From an uncultured Eubacteriales bacterium (GTDB taxonomy: Bacteria > Bacillota > Clostridia > Oscillospirales > Oscillospiraceae), in the NCBI GenBank assembly GCA_900546515.1, contig URDG01000010.1, forward strand, positions 1 through 64,000: DNA of 64,000 nucleotides. The letters run 5' to 3'. A program made the translations under genes and the position numbers. Below, piece by piece: positions 7,151-15,208 of this stretch. The notes beneath the pieces were generated by a model. The model was not told where the DNA came from, made no database searches, and saw only the letters and a list, made by a program, of their open reading frames with translations. How positions within the stretch are numbered: the stretch's first letter is position 1; each line of letters starts with the position of its first letter.

Positions 7151-7573
7151 GTTTGTATTCTGTTGTGCAGAGTTTTATTCGGCGTTGGCCTCAGCGGCCC
7201 TGGCAAGCATACCAGCCATGAGCGCTTTTAGGAAGTCGAAGAATTTGATAGCATATATCAACTTCTTTGGGAATAGACAGGGAAGAAGGGATTGACACAC
7301 AAAGATATATTATGATAGAAAAACCATGGCAGCCGCAGGGCATTCGCCCTCCAGTGAGAGGGAAAAAAACAACGCTTCATCAACTGAGCTTCAACTTTTA
7401 TTGATGAGAGTTAAAAAATCTACAAAAACGCGCGAAAACCGGAACTAAAAACATGCATATACCTGCAAAACTGACAAAAATGCGGATTTATGCGATAAAT
7501 TCTATTGAATCTTCAACAAAAAAATGCTATTATATGCGAGCAAAACAAATAAGCTATATACGGAGGTGATAAG
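7151..7573. other. Intergenic region upstream of the ATP synthase operon
   Basis: No convincing gene. It contains a TTGACA at 7292-7297 without a good -10, and two small hairpins near 7338-7365 (AGGGC/GCCCT, then CCCTC/GAGAGGG). A longer-range CATCAA/TTGATG pairing spans about 7378-7410. The atp promoter follows at 7505-7533. An unannotated small RNA is possible but unproven. Confidence 0.4.
7505..7533 (+). promoter_or_regulatory. Promoter of the atp operon
   Basis: TTGAAT (7505-7510) and TATTAT (7528-7533) are separated by 17 bp, a good sigma-A promoter. A GGAGGTGA ribosome-binding site follows before atpB. Confidence 0.75.
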
Positions 7574-8239
7574 ATGGAGGAAGCGAGCAACGTCCTGTTT
7601 TCCATAGGACCGATAGAGATAACGGGCGTGGTCGTGACGACGTGGGTCATCATTGCCATTCTGACTGTGCTTTCGATTCTCGCAACCAGGAACCTGAAAG
7701 ATGTTCCGGGTCCGCTGCAGAATCTGGCGGAGCAGGCAGTCGGCAAGCTGCACAGCTATTTCTCGGGCATACTTGGAGAAAAGCTTACAGACAAGTATTT
7801 CCCCGTGCTTGCGACACTGTTTATTTTTATCATTGTGAGCAACTACTCCGGTCTGCTGCCCGGCGCGGGACACTATAAGGCGTTCAAAGTGCCGACGGCA
7901 AATCTGTCGGTGACGGCAGCTCTGGCAATAGTCGGTTTCTTTACGATCCACACCGTGGGCGTTAAGGAGCGCGGCTGGAAAGGGTATCTGAAGTCATTTC
8001 TGAGCGTCATGCTCCCGCTGACCCTTGTAGAGCAGCTGGTGCGTCCGTTCTCTCTGGCTCTGCGACTTTTCGGCAACCTGTTCGGTGAAGAAATGGTAAC
8101 GGAAAATCTGTACACCATTTTCCCTGTGCTCGTGCCGCTGGTCATGCAGGTGCTCAGTATCCTGTTCTGCCTGATCCAGGCGCTTGTTTTCACGATGCTG
8201 CTGTCTATTTACATACAGGAAGCAGCGGAAGAAGAGTAA
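7574..8239 (+). CDS. atpB: ATP synthase subunit a
   Basis: A 221-residue integral membrane subunit of the Fo stator that forms the ion half-channels facing the c-ring. The family signature RPFSLALRLFGNLFGEE is present, with the essential stator arginine at R164 (E. coli R210 equivalent). Five to six hydrophobic helices are visible. The start is preceded by an ideal GGAGGTGA. It is the first gene of an operon in the order a, c, b, (b'-delta-alpha), gamma, beta, epsilon. No atpI is seen upstream. Confidence 0.97.
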   Translation: MEEASNVLFSIGPIEITGVVVTTWVIIAILTVLSILATRNLKDVPGPLQNLAEQAVGKLHSYFSGILGEKLTDKYFPVLATLFIFIIVSNYSGLLPGAGHYKAFKVPTANLSVTAALAIVGFFTIHTVGVKERGWKGYLKSFLSVMLPLTLVEQLVRPFSLALRLFGNLFGEEMVTENLYTIFPVLVPLVMQVLSILFCLIQALVFTMLLSIYIQEAAEEE

Positions 8240-8297
8240 TAATCCCAAATGTCCAAAATGTATGATCAAGAATTCAAACTGAAAAGGAGAAAAAACA

Positions 8298-8525
8298 ATG
8301 AATAGTGGATTGATCGCAATAGCAGCAGCCATCACAATGGCTCTGAGCACCATCGGCCCCGCAATAGGTCAGGGCATGACCGCCGCTAAGGCAATGGAAG
8401 CCATCGCACGCCAGCCCGAATGCGCCAAGGACATCCGTTCCACCCTTATCCTCTCCCTTGGCCTTATGGAAGCGCTGACCATTTACGGTCTGCTTATAGC
8501 TTTCATGCTCGTGGCAAAGATCTGA
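8298..8525 (+). CDS. atpE: ATP synthase subunit c
   Basis: A 75-residue two-helix hairpin that forms the rotor ring. Helix 1 carries GPAIGQG and the loop carries the conserved RQPE. Helix 2 carries the ion-binding glutamate E58. Gln25 and Tyr63 match positions used by sodium-binding c-rings, but the two residues after the glutamate are Ala-Leu instead of the Ser/Thr pair of the classical Na+ motif. Coupling to protons is therefore more likely, though not certain. AAAGGAG precedes the start. Confidence 0.95.
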   Translation: MNSGLIAIAAAITMALSTIGPAIGQGMTAAKAMEAIARQPECAKDIRSTLILSLGLMEALTIYGLLIAFMLVAKI

Positions 8526-8556
8526 GACAATCAATTAACGGCTGAAGGAGATTCAT

Positions 8557-8979
8557 ATGCTGAGTATCAATTTATCAGAGCTAGTTCTCACAATAATCAG
8601 CTTCTTCCTTTTGCTGTTCCTGCTTAACAAGTTCCTGTATACTCCCGTACTGAAGTTCATGCGCGAACGTCAGGCCAGGATCGATGCGGGCCTCGAAAAG
8701 GAGCGCGCTGCAAACGCGGAGGCGGCCGAGAACGAAAAACGTATCGAGGATGCCAAGACGCAGCGCCGTGAGGAGGCAAAGGCCATCCTTGCAAAGCAGA
8801 GGACCGACGACGGGAGAGCGCACGAAGAGTGCGCAAAGCAGCTCCTGAAAGACAGCGCGAAGGAGCGGCAGGAAGCCAGAGTGCGTGTTGAGGCCATGGC
8901 AAAGGACGCCAAGGCAAAGCTCGACACGGAAAAGGACGAACTTGCAAACGCCCTTGCAGAAAGGCTCATCAGCAAATGA
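8557..8979 (+). CDS. atpF: ATP synthase subunit b
   Basis: A 140-residue protein with one N-terminal membrane helix (LVLTIISFFLLLFLLNKFLYTPV), then a long charged helix rich in Lys, Glu and Ala typical of the peripheral stalk. It is a little shorter than the usual 160-170 residues. A second b-like segment is fused to the next gene product, so the stalk is probably a b/b' heterodimer. AAGGAG lies ahead of ATG 8557. Confidence 0.92.
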   Translation: MLSINLSELVLTIISFFLLLFLLNKFLYTPVLKFMRERQARIDAGLEKERAANAEAAENEKRIEDAKTQRREEAKAILAKQRTDDGRAHEECAKQLLKDSAKERQEARVRVEAMAKDAKAKLDTEKDELANALAERLISK

Positions 8980-9021
8980 GCGGGAATCAGAAAAACAGCA
9001 GAAAGGAGGGGTGACTGACAA

Positions 9022-11262
9022 ATGTTTGAGTGGAATATGTTATATAATCTCATAAACTTCGGTATTCTGGGCTTCGGCCTGTATAAGGTCGGAAAGGGGC
9101 CGGCGAAAAACCTCTTCAACGGCTACCGCAGCAAGGTAGAAGAAGAGCTTGCGCAGTCCGGCAGCGCGTCGGAGAACGCGGACAGGATCAGAGCCGGCAT
9201 CAGCGGGCTCAGGGCCGCAGGAGAAAGCGACTGCGACAGGATCATCGAGGATGCAAAGCAGCAGGCACAGGCGCTCAGCCGTCAGAGCGAGGATGAGAAC
9301 GAACGTCTGAAGGCTGCGGCAAAGGCGGACAATGACAGCAGCTACGAGCAGCTGTGCTTCGACATGCAGAAGCGCTTCAACAGCGAGGCGGCCGAGGAGC
9401 TTACCGCGGCTGCGGCGGAGGTGCTGCGCAAGGCGAGTCCGGAGAGCAAAAAGCAACTCATCGACCGCTTTATCGCGGAGCTGCCGGCAAAGCTTGAGAT
9501 CACGCCCAGCGAGCTTGTAAAAATAAATTCCGGAGATAAACTTTCAGTCACTGTAAGCGGCAGTACAGAGCTTGATGCTGCCGGTATAGAGAAGATAAAG
9601 GCAATAATCGGGGACAAATACGGAAAGGATTCCGTTGACATCCGCGTTGAGCACGATGAGAGCCTCATAGGCGGCGTGCGCGTTGCGGTGGGCGACTCCC
9701 TGTATGACGGCACCCTGAGCCACAGGCTCGACATGGTGAAAAAGTCCGTTGCCGATACTGAGGACGAGGGAGACATGGTGGAGGCGTTCAGGAATAAGAT
9801 CCGGAACGTGCCCACGGATCTCGAAGCGTATCAGGTCGGCAGAGTTGTCAGCCTGTCAGACGGTATATGCCGTGTTTCGGGACTGTCCGACGTCATGTCC
9901 GGCGAGCTTATAGAGTTCAAGGGCGATCTGCGCGGCATGGTCATGGACCTTGAAAAGGACAATGTCGGCGTCGTTCTTCTGGGCAACTACGACAACGTGC
10001 AGGAGGGCGACGAGGTTCGCCGTACCGGCCGCATCATAGAAGTCCCCGTCGGCGAGGCGCTGCTTGGCCGCGTTGTGGACGCGCTTGGCCGTCCTGTCGA
10101 CGGCAAGGGCAGAGTCAGAACGACCGAGACCCGCCCCATCGAGAACAAGGCCCCCGGCGTTATCGACAGAAAGGGCGTTTCCGTCCCGATGCAGACCGGT
10201 ATCAAGGCCATCGACGCGCTCGTACCTATCGGCCGCGGCCAGCGTGAGCTGATAATCGGCGACCGTCAGTGCGGCAAGACCTCGATCATCCTTGACACCA
10301 TCATTAACCAGAAGGGCAAGGACATGATCTGCATCTACGTTGCGATCGGACAGAAAGAGTCCACCGTGGCGAGCTTTGTGGAGAAACTGAGGGAGCACGG
10401 CGCGATGGATTACTCCATCGTAGTCGCGGCGACCGCATCCGAGCCGGCCCCCATGCTCTATATCGCACCGTATTCCGGCGCGGCCATGGGCGAGTACTTC
10501 ATGTACAAGGGCAAGGACGTGCTCATAATATACGACGACCTGAGCAAGCAGGCTGTGGCATACAGAGAGCTTTCCCTGCTGCTGCACCGTCCGCCAGGAC
10601 GCGAGGCGTATCCCGGCGACGTGTTCTATCTGCACTCCAGACTTCTTGAGCGCGCGGCACGTCTCAGCGATGAGCTCGGCGGCGGCAGCATGACGGCCCT
10701 GCCCATCATCGAAACGCAGGCCGGCGACATCTCGGCGTACATACCCACAAACGTAATATCCATCACTGACGGTCAGATATTCCTCGAGACGGATCTGTTC
10801 AACGCAGGCGTCAGGCCCGCAGTGAACGTCGGTCTGTCGGTGTCCCGTGTCGGCGGCAGCGCCCAGCTCGGCGCAATGAAGCAGGTCGCAGGACGCCTGA
10901 GAATGGATCTGGCGCAGTACAGAGAGCTCGCGGCTTTCTCCCAGTTCGGCTCCGATCTGGATAAGGCCACGCGCGATACGCTCCACCGCGGCGACAGAAT
11001 GACGGAGCTCCTCAAGCAGCCCTGCTATTCTCCCATGGACGCGGCAGATCAGGTCATCTCCATCTTTGCGGCGAGCGAAGGCTATGCCGACGACGTGGAG
11101 GTCAGCGACATCGCGGCCTTCGAGCAGGCTCTTGTGCCGTATGTCAACAAGCATTATCCCGAGCTGCACGATGAGATCCACAGCGGCAAAAAGCTCAGCA
11201 AGGACAGCCTTGAAAAGCTGCGCGCCGTCATCGCGGATTTCAAGAAGGAGTGGCATGCATAA
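9022..11262 (+). CDS. atpA: Fused ATP synthase b'-delta-alpha polypeptide
   Basis: One uninterrupted 746-codon frame. Residues 1-22 are a weak membrane anchor (MLYNLINFGILGFGLYKV) and ~30-130 a charged stalk helix, together b'-like. Residues ~173-243 match the C-terminal domain of delta (DESLIGGVRVAVGDSLYDGTLSHRL). From ~252 onward it is a complete alpha subunit: VGRVVSLSDGICRVSGL, P-loop GDRQCGKT at 413-420 (usually GDRQTGKT), and PGREAYPGDVFYLHSRLLERAA. The N-terminal six-helix domain of delta is not recognisable. Mycobacteria fuse b and delta, but here alpha is joined too. ATG 9775 (M252) follows GAGGGAG, so separate alpha could also be made. AAAGGAGGGGTGA precedes 9022. No other delta gene is seen in the operon. 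Confidence 0.93.
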   Translation: MFEWNMLYNLINFGILGFGLYKVGKGPAKNLFNGYRSKVEEELAQSGSASENADRIRAGISGLRAAGESDCDRIIEDAKQQAQALSRQSEDENERLKAAAKADNDSSYEQLCFDMQKRFNSEAAEELTAAAAEVLRKASPESKKQLIDRFIAELPAKLEITPSELVKINSGDKLSVTVSGSTELDAAGIEKIKAIIGDKYGKDSVDIRVEHDESLIGGVRVAVGDSLYDGTLSHRLDMVKKSVADTEDEGDMVEAFRNKIRNVPTDLEAYQVGRVVSLSDGICRVSGLSDVMSGELIEFKGDLRGMVMDLEKDNVGVVLLGNYDNVQEGDEVRRTGRIIEVPVGEALLGRVVDALGRPVDGKGRVRTTETRPIENKAPGVIDRKGVSVPMQTGIKAIDALVPIGRGQRELIIGDRQCGKTSIILDTIINQKGKDMICIYVAIGQKESTVASFVEKLREHGAMDYSIVVAATASEPAPMLYIAPYSGAAMGEYFMYKGKDVLIIYDDLSKQAVAYRELSLLLHRPPGREAYPGDVFYLHSRLLERAARLSDELGGGSMTALPIIETQAGDISAYIPTNVISITDGQIFLETDLFNAGVRPAVNVGLSVSRVGGSAQLGAMKQVAGRLRMDLAQYRELAAFSQFGSDLDKATRDTLHRGDRMTELLKQPCYSPMDAADQVISIFAASEGYADDVEVSDIAAFEQALVPYVNKHYPELHDEIHSGKKLSKDSLEKLRAVIADFKKEWHA

Positions 11263-11331
11263 TAATTACTCCTGTGAGAGCCGGAAGCGGTTCTCACAGG
11301 GGAGCAAACTGACAAAAAGGAGGTGGGGCAT

Positions 11332-12186
11332 GTGGCAAACATGCGCGCTATCCGCAACAGGATAAAGAGCATTGAGAGCACACGGCAGATAACGAAGTCC
11401 ATGAAAATGGTCGCGGCCGCAAAGCGCCGCCGCACACAGCTCTCTGTCGGCAATCTCAAGAGCTTCTCAGACAAAAGCCGCTTCATCCTCTCGCACCTGA
11501 TGGGCAGCATGACGGAAACGGAGAATCCGTTTCTCAAGGCGCGGCCCGAGGTCAGAAAGCGCTGCTACGTGCTTTTTGTGGGCAACAGAGGCCTTTGCGG
11601 CGTGTATAATTCCTCCCTTTTGCGCTATGCCGAAGAACAGGCAGCGGCGGACGGCGGAGAGAGCTTTGCCGTCGTGTGCGGACGCTGGGGCAAGGACAGC
11701 TTTGCTTCCTCCGGGCTTAACGTCAGGCGCGTCTTTGACGATATAAGCGACACACCCTCCGCGCAGGAAAGCCGTGAGCTGACAGACTACCTCAAGCAGC
11801 TCTATCTCTCCAACGAGGCGGACGAGATAGTGCTGGTGTACCAGCAGTTCCGTTCCGTCCTGTCGCAGACTCCCGGAAGAATGACGCTTCTGCCGGTGCC
11901 GCCGATGAAGGGCGAGGGCAGCAAGGAATACATTTTTGAGCCGGATAAGAACACCGTGCTCGACTCGCTTGTGGAGCTGTATATCAGCAACACCGTGTAT
12001 TCAGTGATGCTCGAAGCCAAGACCGGCGAGCATGCCGCGAGAATGACGGCCATGACCGCTGCGACGGACAACACCGAGGAGCTTATATCCTCGCTCACGC
12101 TGGAGCTCAACCACGCAAGACAGTCTGCCATCACCACAGAGATCTCCGAGATCGTGGGCGGCAGTGCAATGATGCAGCAGCAATAG
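11332..12186 (+). CDS. atpG: ATP synthase subunit gamma
   Basis: The rotor shaft subunit, 284 residues. Both terminal coiled-coil helices are present: ANMRAIRNRIKSIESTRQITKSMKMVAAAKRRR at the start, shown here as the family hallmark, and a C-terminal helix with ARMTAMTAATDNTEELISSL. I start at GTG 11332 because AAGGAGGTG ends 6 bases upstream and gamma subunits normally begin a few residues before the MR-I-R motif. The gap to the previous gene is 69 bp, and beta follows 29 bp later. Confidence 0.95.
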   Translation: MANMRAIRNRIKSIESTRQITKSMKMVAAAKRRRTQLSVGNLKSFSDKSRFILSHLMGSMTETENPFLKARPEVRKRCYVLFVGNRGLCGVYNSSLLRYAEEQAAADGGESFAVVCGRWGKDSFASSGLNVRRVFDDISDTPSAQESRELTDYLKQLYLSNEADEIVLVYQQFRSVLSQTPGRMTLLPVPPMKGEGSKEYIFEPDKNTVLDSLVELYISNTVYSVMLEAKTGEHAARMTAMTAATDNTEELISSLTLELNHARQSAITTEISEIVGGSAMMQQQ

Positions 12187-12215
12187 CCTCATAGTCCAAA
12201 GGAGGTAAAAGATAA

Positions 12216-13601
12216 ATGGTAAACGGAATCGTCAAAAGGGTCATCGGCCCTGTAGTTGACGTTCAGTTCCCGGCAGGACAGCTGCCGGAATTATATAACG
12301 CTGTAGAGATACAGCGTGAAGACAGCAAGATAACGCTTGAGGTCGTGCAGCAGATAGGCGACAATTCCGTCAGATGCATAGCGCTCGCGTCCACGGACGG
12401 TATCTCCCGCGGCACCGTCGCCGTCGATACCGGCGCATCCATCACGATGCCCGTCGGCGAGGCCACGCTGGGCCGCATGTTCAACGTCGTCGGCGAGCCG
12501 ATAGACGGCAAGGGCGAGGTCAAGGCGGAAAAGCGACTGCCTATCCACCGCGATGCGCCTCCCTTCACCGACATCCGCCCCGCAACGGAGATGCTCGAGA
12601 CCGGTATTAAGGTCGTCGACCTGCTTGCGCCTTACGCCAAGGGCGGTAAGGTCGGCCTGTTCGGCGGCGCAGGCGTCGGCAAGACGGTGCTTATCATGGA
12701 GCTTATCCGCAACGTCGCTTACGAGCACGGCGGCTACTCTGTGTTCGCCGGTGTCGGCGAGCGCAGCCGTGAGGGCAACGATCTCTGGAATGAGATGAAC
12801 GAGTCCGGCGTTATCAACAAGACCGCGCTGGTATTCGGCCAGATGAACGAGCCGCCCGGAGCACGTCTCAGGGTGCCTCTCTCCGGCCTTACCATAGCTG
12901 AGGACTTCCGTGACCGCAGCGGTCAGGACGTTCTTCTGTTCATAGATAATATTTTCCGCTTTACGCAGGCCGGTTCCGAGGTCTCCGCACTGCTTGGCCG
13001 TATGCCTTCCGCAGTCGGCTACCAGCCGACGCTGGCCACCGAGATGGGCGCTCTGCAGGAGCGTATCACCTCCACGAAGGACGGCTCCGTCACTTCCGTG
13101 CAGGCCATATACGTCCCGGCCGACGACCTGACAGACCCGGCGCCTGCCACGGCGTTTGCACACCTTGATGCGACAACGGTCCTTTCACGTTCAATATCCG
13201 AGCTGGGCATTTATCCCGCGGTCGACCCGCTGGATTCCACTTCCCGTATACTTGAGCCGTCCATCCTCGGCAAGCGTCATTATGACTGCGCGCGCGAGGT
13301 GCAGGCAGTGCTCGAAAAGTACAGGCAGCTGCAGGATATTATCGCTGTTCTTGGTATGGATGAGCTCGGCCCGGAGGATCGCGCGACGGTCAACAGGGCA
13401 AGACGCATCCAGCGTTTCCTCTCTCAGCCGTTCCATGTCGCGGAGAATTTCACCGGCATGCAGGGCCGCTACGTCAAGCTCGAGGATACGATCAGAAGCT
13501 TCGAGGCCATTCTCGGCGGCGAGGCGGACGATCTGCCGGAGCAGGCTTTCCTGCTCTGCGGCGACATCGACGAGGTTTACGCAAAGCGCGGACAGTTTTG
13601 A
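12216..13601 (+). CDS. atpD: ATP synthase subunit beta
   Basis: The catalytic subunit of F1, 461 residues. The P-loop GGAGVGKT is at 150-157, followed by GVGERSREGND (catalytic glutamate region) and the Walker B region VLLFIDNIFRFTQAG. The beta-specific DELSEED segment reads DELGPED here. CAAAGGAGGT precedes ATG 12216. The highly biased codons suggest strong expression. Confidence 0.97.
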   Translation: MVNGIVKRVIGPVVDVQFPAGQLPELYNAVEIQREDSKITLEVVQQIGDNSVRCIALASTDGISRGTVAVDTGASITMPVGEATLGRMFNVVGEPIDGKGEVKAEKRLPIHRDAPPFTDIRPATEMLETGIKVVDLLAPYAKGGKVGLFGGAGVGKTVLIMELIRNVAYEHGGYSVFAGVGERSREGNDLWNEMNESGVINKTALVFGQMNEPPGARLRVPLSGLTIAEDFRDRSGQDVLLFIDNIFRFTQAGSEVSALLGRMPSAVGYQPTLATEMGALQERITSTKDGSVTSVQAIYVPADDLTDPAPATAFAHLDATTVLSRSISELGIYPAVDPLDSTSRILEPSILGKRHYDCAREVQAVLEKYRQLQDIIAVLGMDELGPEDRATVNRARRIQRFLSQPFHVAENFTGMQGRYVKLEDTIRSFEAILGGEADDLPEQAFLLCGDIDEVYAKRGQF

Positions 13602-13611
13602 GGGCTGAACA

Positions 13612-13878
13612 ATGGAAAATAAGCTCCATCTGTGCGTCGTGACGCAGGACAGCACCGTGTTCGAGCGAAATGTCAGCTATGTCAACATCCCCGCGGCCTT
13701 TGGCTCGCTCGGCGTACTCGGCGGCCATGCGCCGATGGTCTGCGCGGTGTCGCGCGGCCAGGTGCGCTGCACGTTCGATGAGGACGGCGCGGCGGTGATC
13801 GAGGTCGGCGCCGGTATAGCGGAGGTCGCAGACAATGTTGTGACCGTGCTCGTGGCCGATGCAAAGGTAAAAGAATAA
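13612..13878 (+). CDS. atpC: ATP synthase subunit epsilon, beta-domain only
   Basis: An 88-residue protein. Only the N-terminal beta-sandwich of epsilon is present (FERNVSYVNIPAAFGSLGVLGGHAPMVCAV). The usual C-terminal pair of helices, about 45 residues that can inhibit ATP hydrolysis, is absent. The ORF ends cleanly, a terminator follows 8 bp later, and no continuation is visible in other frames. It is therefore a naturally short form, not an obvious frameshift. It starts 10 bp after atpD. Confidence 0.92.
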   Translation: MENKLHLCVVTQDSTVFERNVSYVNIPAAFGSLGVLGGHAPMVCAVSRGQVRCTFDEDGAAVIEVGAGIAEVADNVVTVLVADAKVKE

Positions 13879-13886
13879 AAATCATC

Positions 13887-13916
13887 AAAGCGGTCTGCTT
13901 CGCGGCAGACCGCTTT
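13887..13916 (+). terminator. Terminator of the atp operon
   Basis: A 12-bp perfect stem (AAAGCGGTCTGC and its complement) with a TTCGCG loop is followed by ACTTTTTA. It lies 8 bp after atpC. Confidence 0.9.
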
Positions 13917-13978
13917 ACTTTTTAGCGCTTCGGTGTTAAAATCCCCGCGTATCATTTCTTTGGAGGGAAGCTTACAAA

Positions 13979-15142
13979 ATGTTTTCTCTGCTTCTGCCTG
14001 TAATATATCTTGCGTTCATAAGCCTCGGGCTGCCCGACTCGCTGCTGGGCTCGGCGTGGCCGGTGATGCATGCGCAGTTCGGCGTGCCGGTGTCGTATGC
14101 CGGGATCATTTCGATGATAATCTCATGCTGCACGGTCGTCTCCGCGCTGATGAGCGACAGGCTGACCTCACGCTTCGGCACAGGGCTGGTCACGGCGGTG
14201 AGCGTCGTGATGACGGCGCTGGCGCTTGCCGGATTCTCCGTAAGCGGCTCGTTCTGGCTGCTGTGCCTGTGGGCGGTGCCGTACGGACTCGGCGCGGGCA
14301 GCGTCGACGCCTCGCTCAACAACTACGTAGCCCTGCACTATGCCAGCCGCCATATGAGCTGGCTGCACTGCATGTGGGGCGTCGGCACGACGGTGGGGCC
14401 GCTCGTAATGGGGGCGGCGCTCTCGGGCGGACAGAGCTGGAACATGGGCTACCGCTATGTCAGCCTTATACAGGCAGTCATTTCTCTGCTGCTTTTTATA
14501 AGCCTGCCGCTCTGGAAGAAAGCCGGCGCGCAGAGCGCGGGAGCGGAGGAGAGAAAGCCGCTGCCGCTGCGTGAGGTGGTGAGAATTCCGGGCGCGAAGG
14601 AGGTCATGCTCAGCTTCTTCTGCTACTGCGCCTATGAGCAGACGGCCATCCTCTGGGGCAGCAGCTATCTTGCGGGAGCCGCGGGGTTCAGCGCGGAACG
14701 CGCGGCGTCCTATGCCAGCCTGTTCTGCATAGGCATAACCGCGGGCCGCGGGCTGAGCGGATTTATAACATATAAGCTCAGCGACACGCAGATGATCCGT
14801 CTCGGGCAGTCCGTTGTTGCTCTGGGAGCGGTGCTGATGCTCCTGCCGCTCGGCGCATGGAACAGAATGGCCGGACTGCTGATCGTAGGCCTCGGCTGTG
14901 CGCCGGTGTATCCCAGCATAATCCACTCCACTCCCGCAAACTTCGGCGCGGAGAATTCGCAGGCGGTCATCGGCGTACAGATGGCGAGCGCCTATGTCGG
15001 CACGACGCTCATGCCGCCGGTATTTGGCCTGATCGCACAGCATATATCCGTCAGGCTGATGCCCGTGTTCATTCTGGCGCTGCTCGCCTGCGGCGCCGTG
15101 ATGTACGAGCGGCTTATACGAAAAAGCACAGGGAGAAATTAA
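13979..15142 (+). CDS. MFS transporter
   Basis: A 387-residue protein with twelve hydrophobic stretches in two groups of six and a central loop around residues 180-200 (KKAGAQSAGAEERKPLPLREV). The loop 2-3 region (SDRLTSRFGTG) resembles the MFS DRxGRR motif. The overall look is of the FucP/sugar-type or unclassified MFS branch, but substrate cannot be read. GGAGGG lies 10 bases before ATG 13979. It is a single gene between two strong terminators. The convergent lacI-type gene shares the downstream terminator and does not face its promoter, so regulation by it is uncertain. Confidence 0.85.
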   Translation: MFSLLLPVIYLAFISLGLPDSLLGSAWPVMHAQFGVPVSYAGIISMIISCCTVVSALMSDRLTSRFGTGLVTAVSVVMTALALAGFSVSGSFWLLCLWAVPYGLGAGSVDASLNNYVALHYASRHMSWLHCMWGVGTTVGPLVMGAALSGGQSWNMGYRYVSLIQAVISLLLFISLPLWKKAGAQSAGAEERKPLPLREVVRIPGAKEVMLSFFCYCAYEQTAILWGSSYLAGAAGFSAERAASYASLFCIGITAGRGLSGFITYKLSDTQMIRLGQSVVALGAVLMLLPLGAWNRMAGLLIVGLGCAPVYPSIIHSTPANFGAENSQAVIGVQMASAYVGTTLMPPVFGLIAQHISVRLMPVFILALLACGAVMYERLIRKSTGRN

Positions 15143-15160
15143 ACCGAATACTGAATATAA

Positions 15161-15196
15161 AACTCCGGTGCGCCGCTGCTGCGGCGCACCGGAGTT
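15161..15196. terminator. Bidirectional terminator
   Basis: A 16-bp perfect stem (AACTCCGGTGCGCCGC and complement) with a TGCT loop and a T-run on the plus strand serves both the MFS gene (+) and the LacI-type gene (-). Confidence 0.9.
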
Positions 15197-15208
15197 TTTT
15201 GACTTTTC

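Noticed and set aside
7151..7300. Short minus-strand frame ending in an alanine-rich AGMLARAAEANAE
   Set aside because: No ribosome-binding site and no clear start. Too little to call a gene.
7292..7320. Second promoter upstream of atpB based on TTGACA 7292
   Set aside because: No acceptable -10 hexamer at 16-18 bp spacing. Kept only as part of the unexplained intergenic region.
9856..11256. 466-codon minus-strand frame opposite the ATP synthase alpha domain
   Set aside because: Antisense shadow of a strongly codon-biased gene; His/Val/Arg-rich with no domain.
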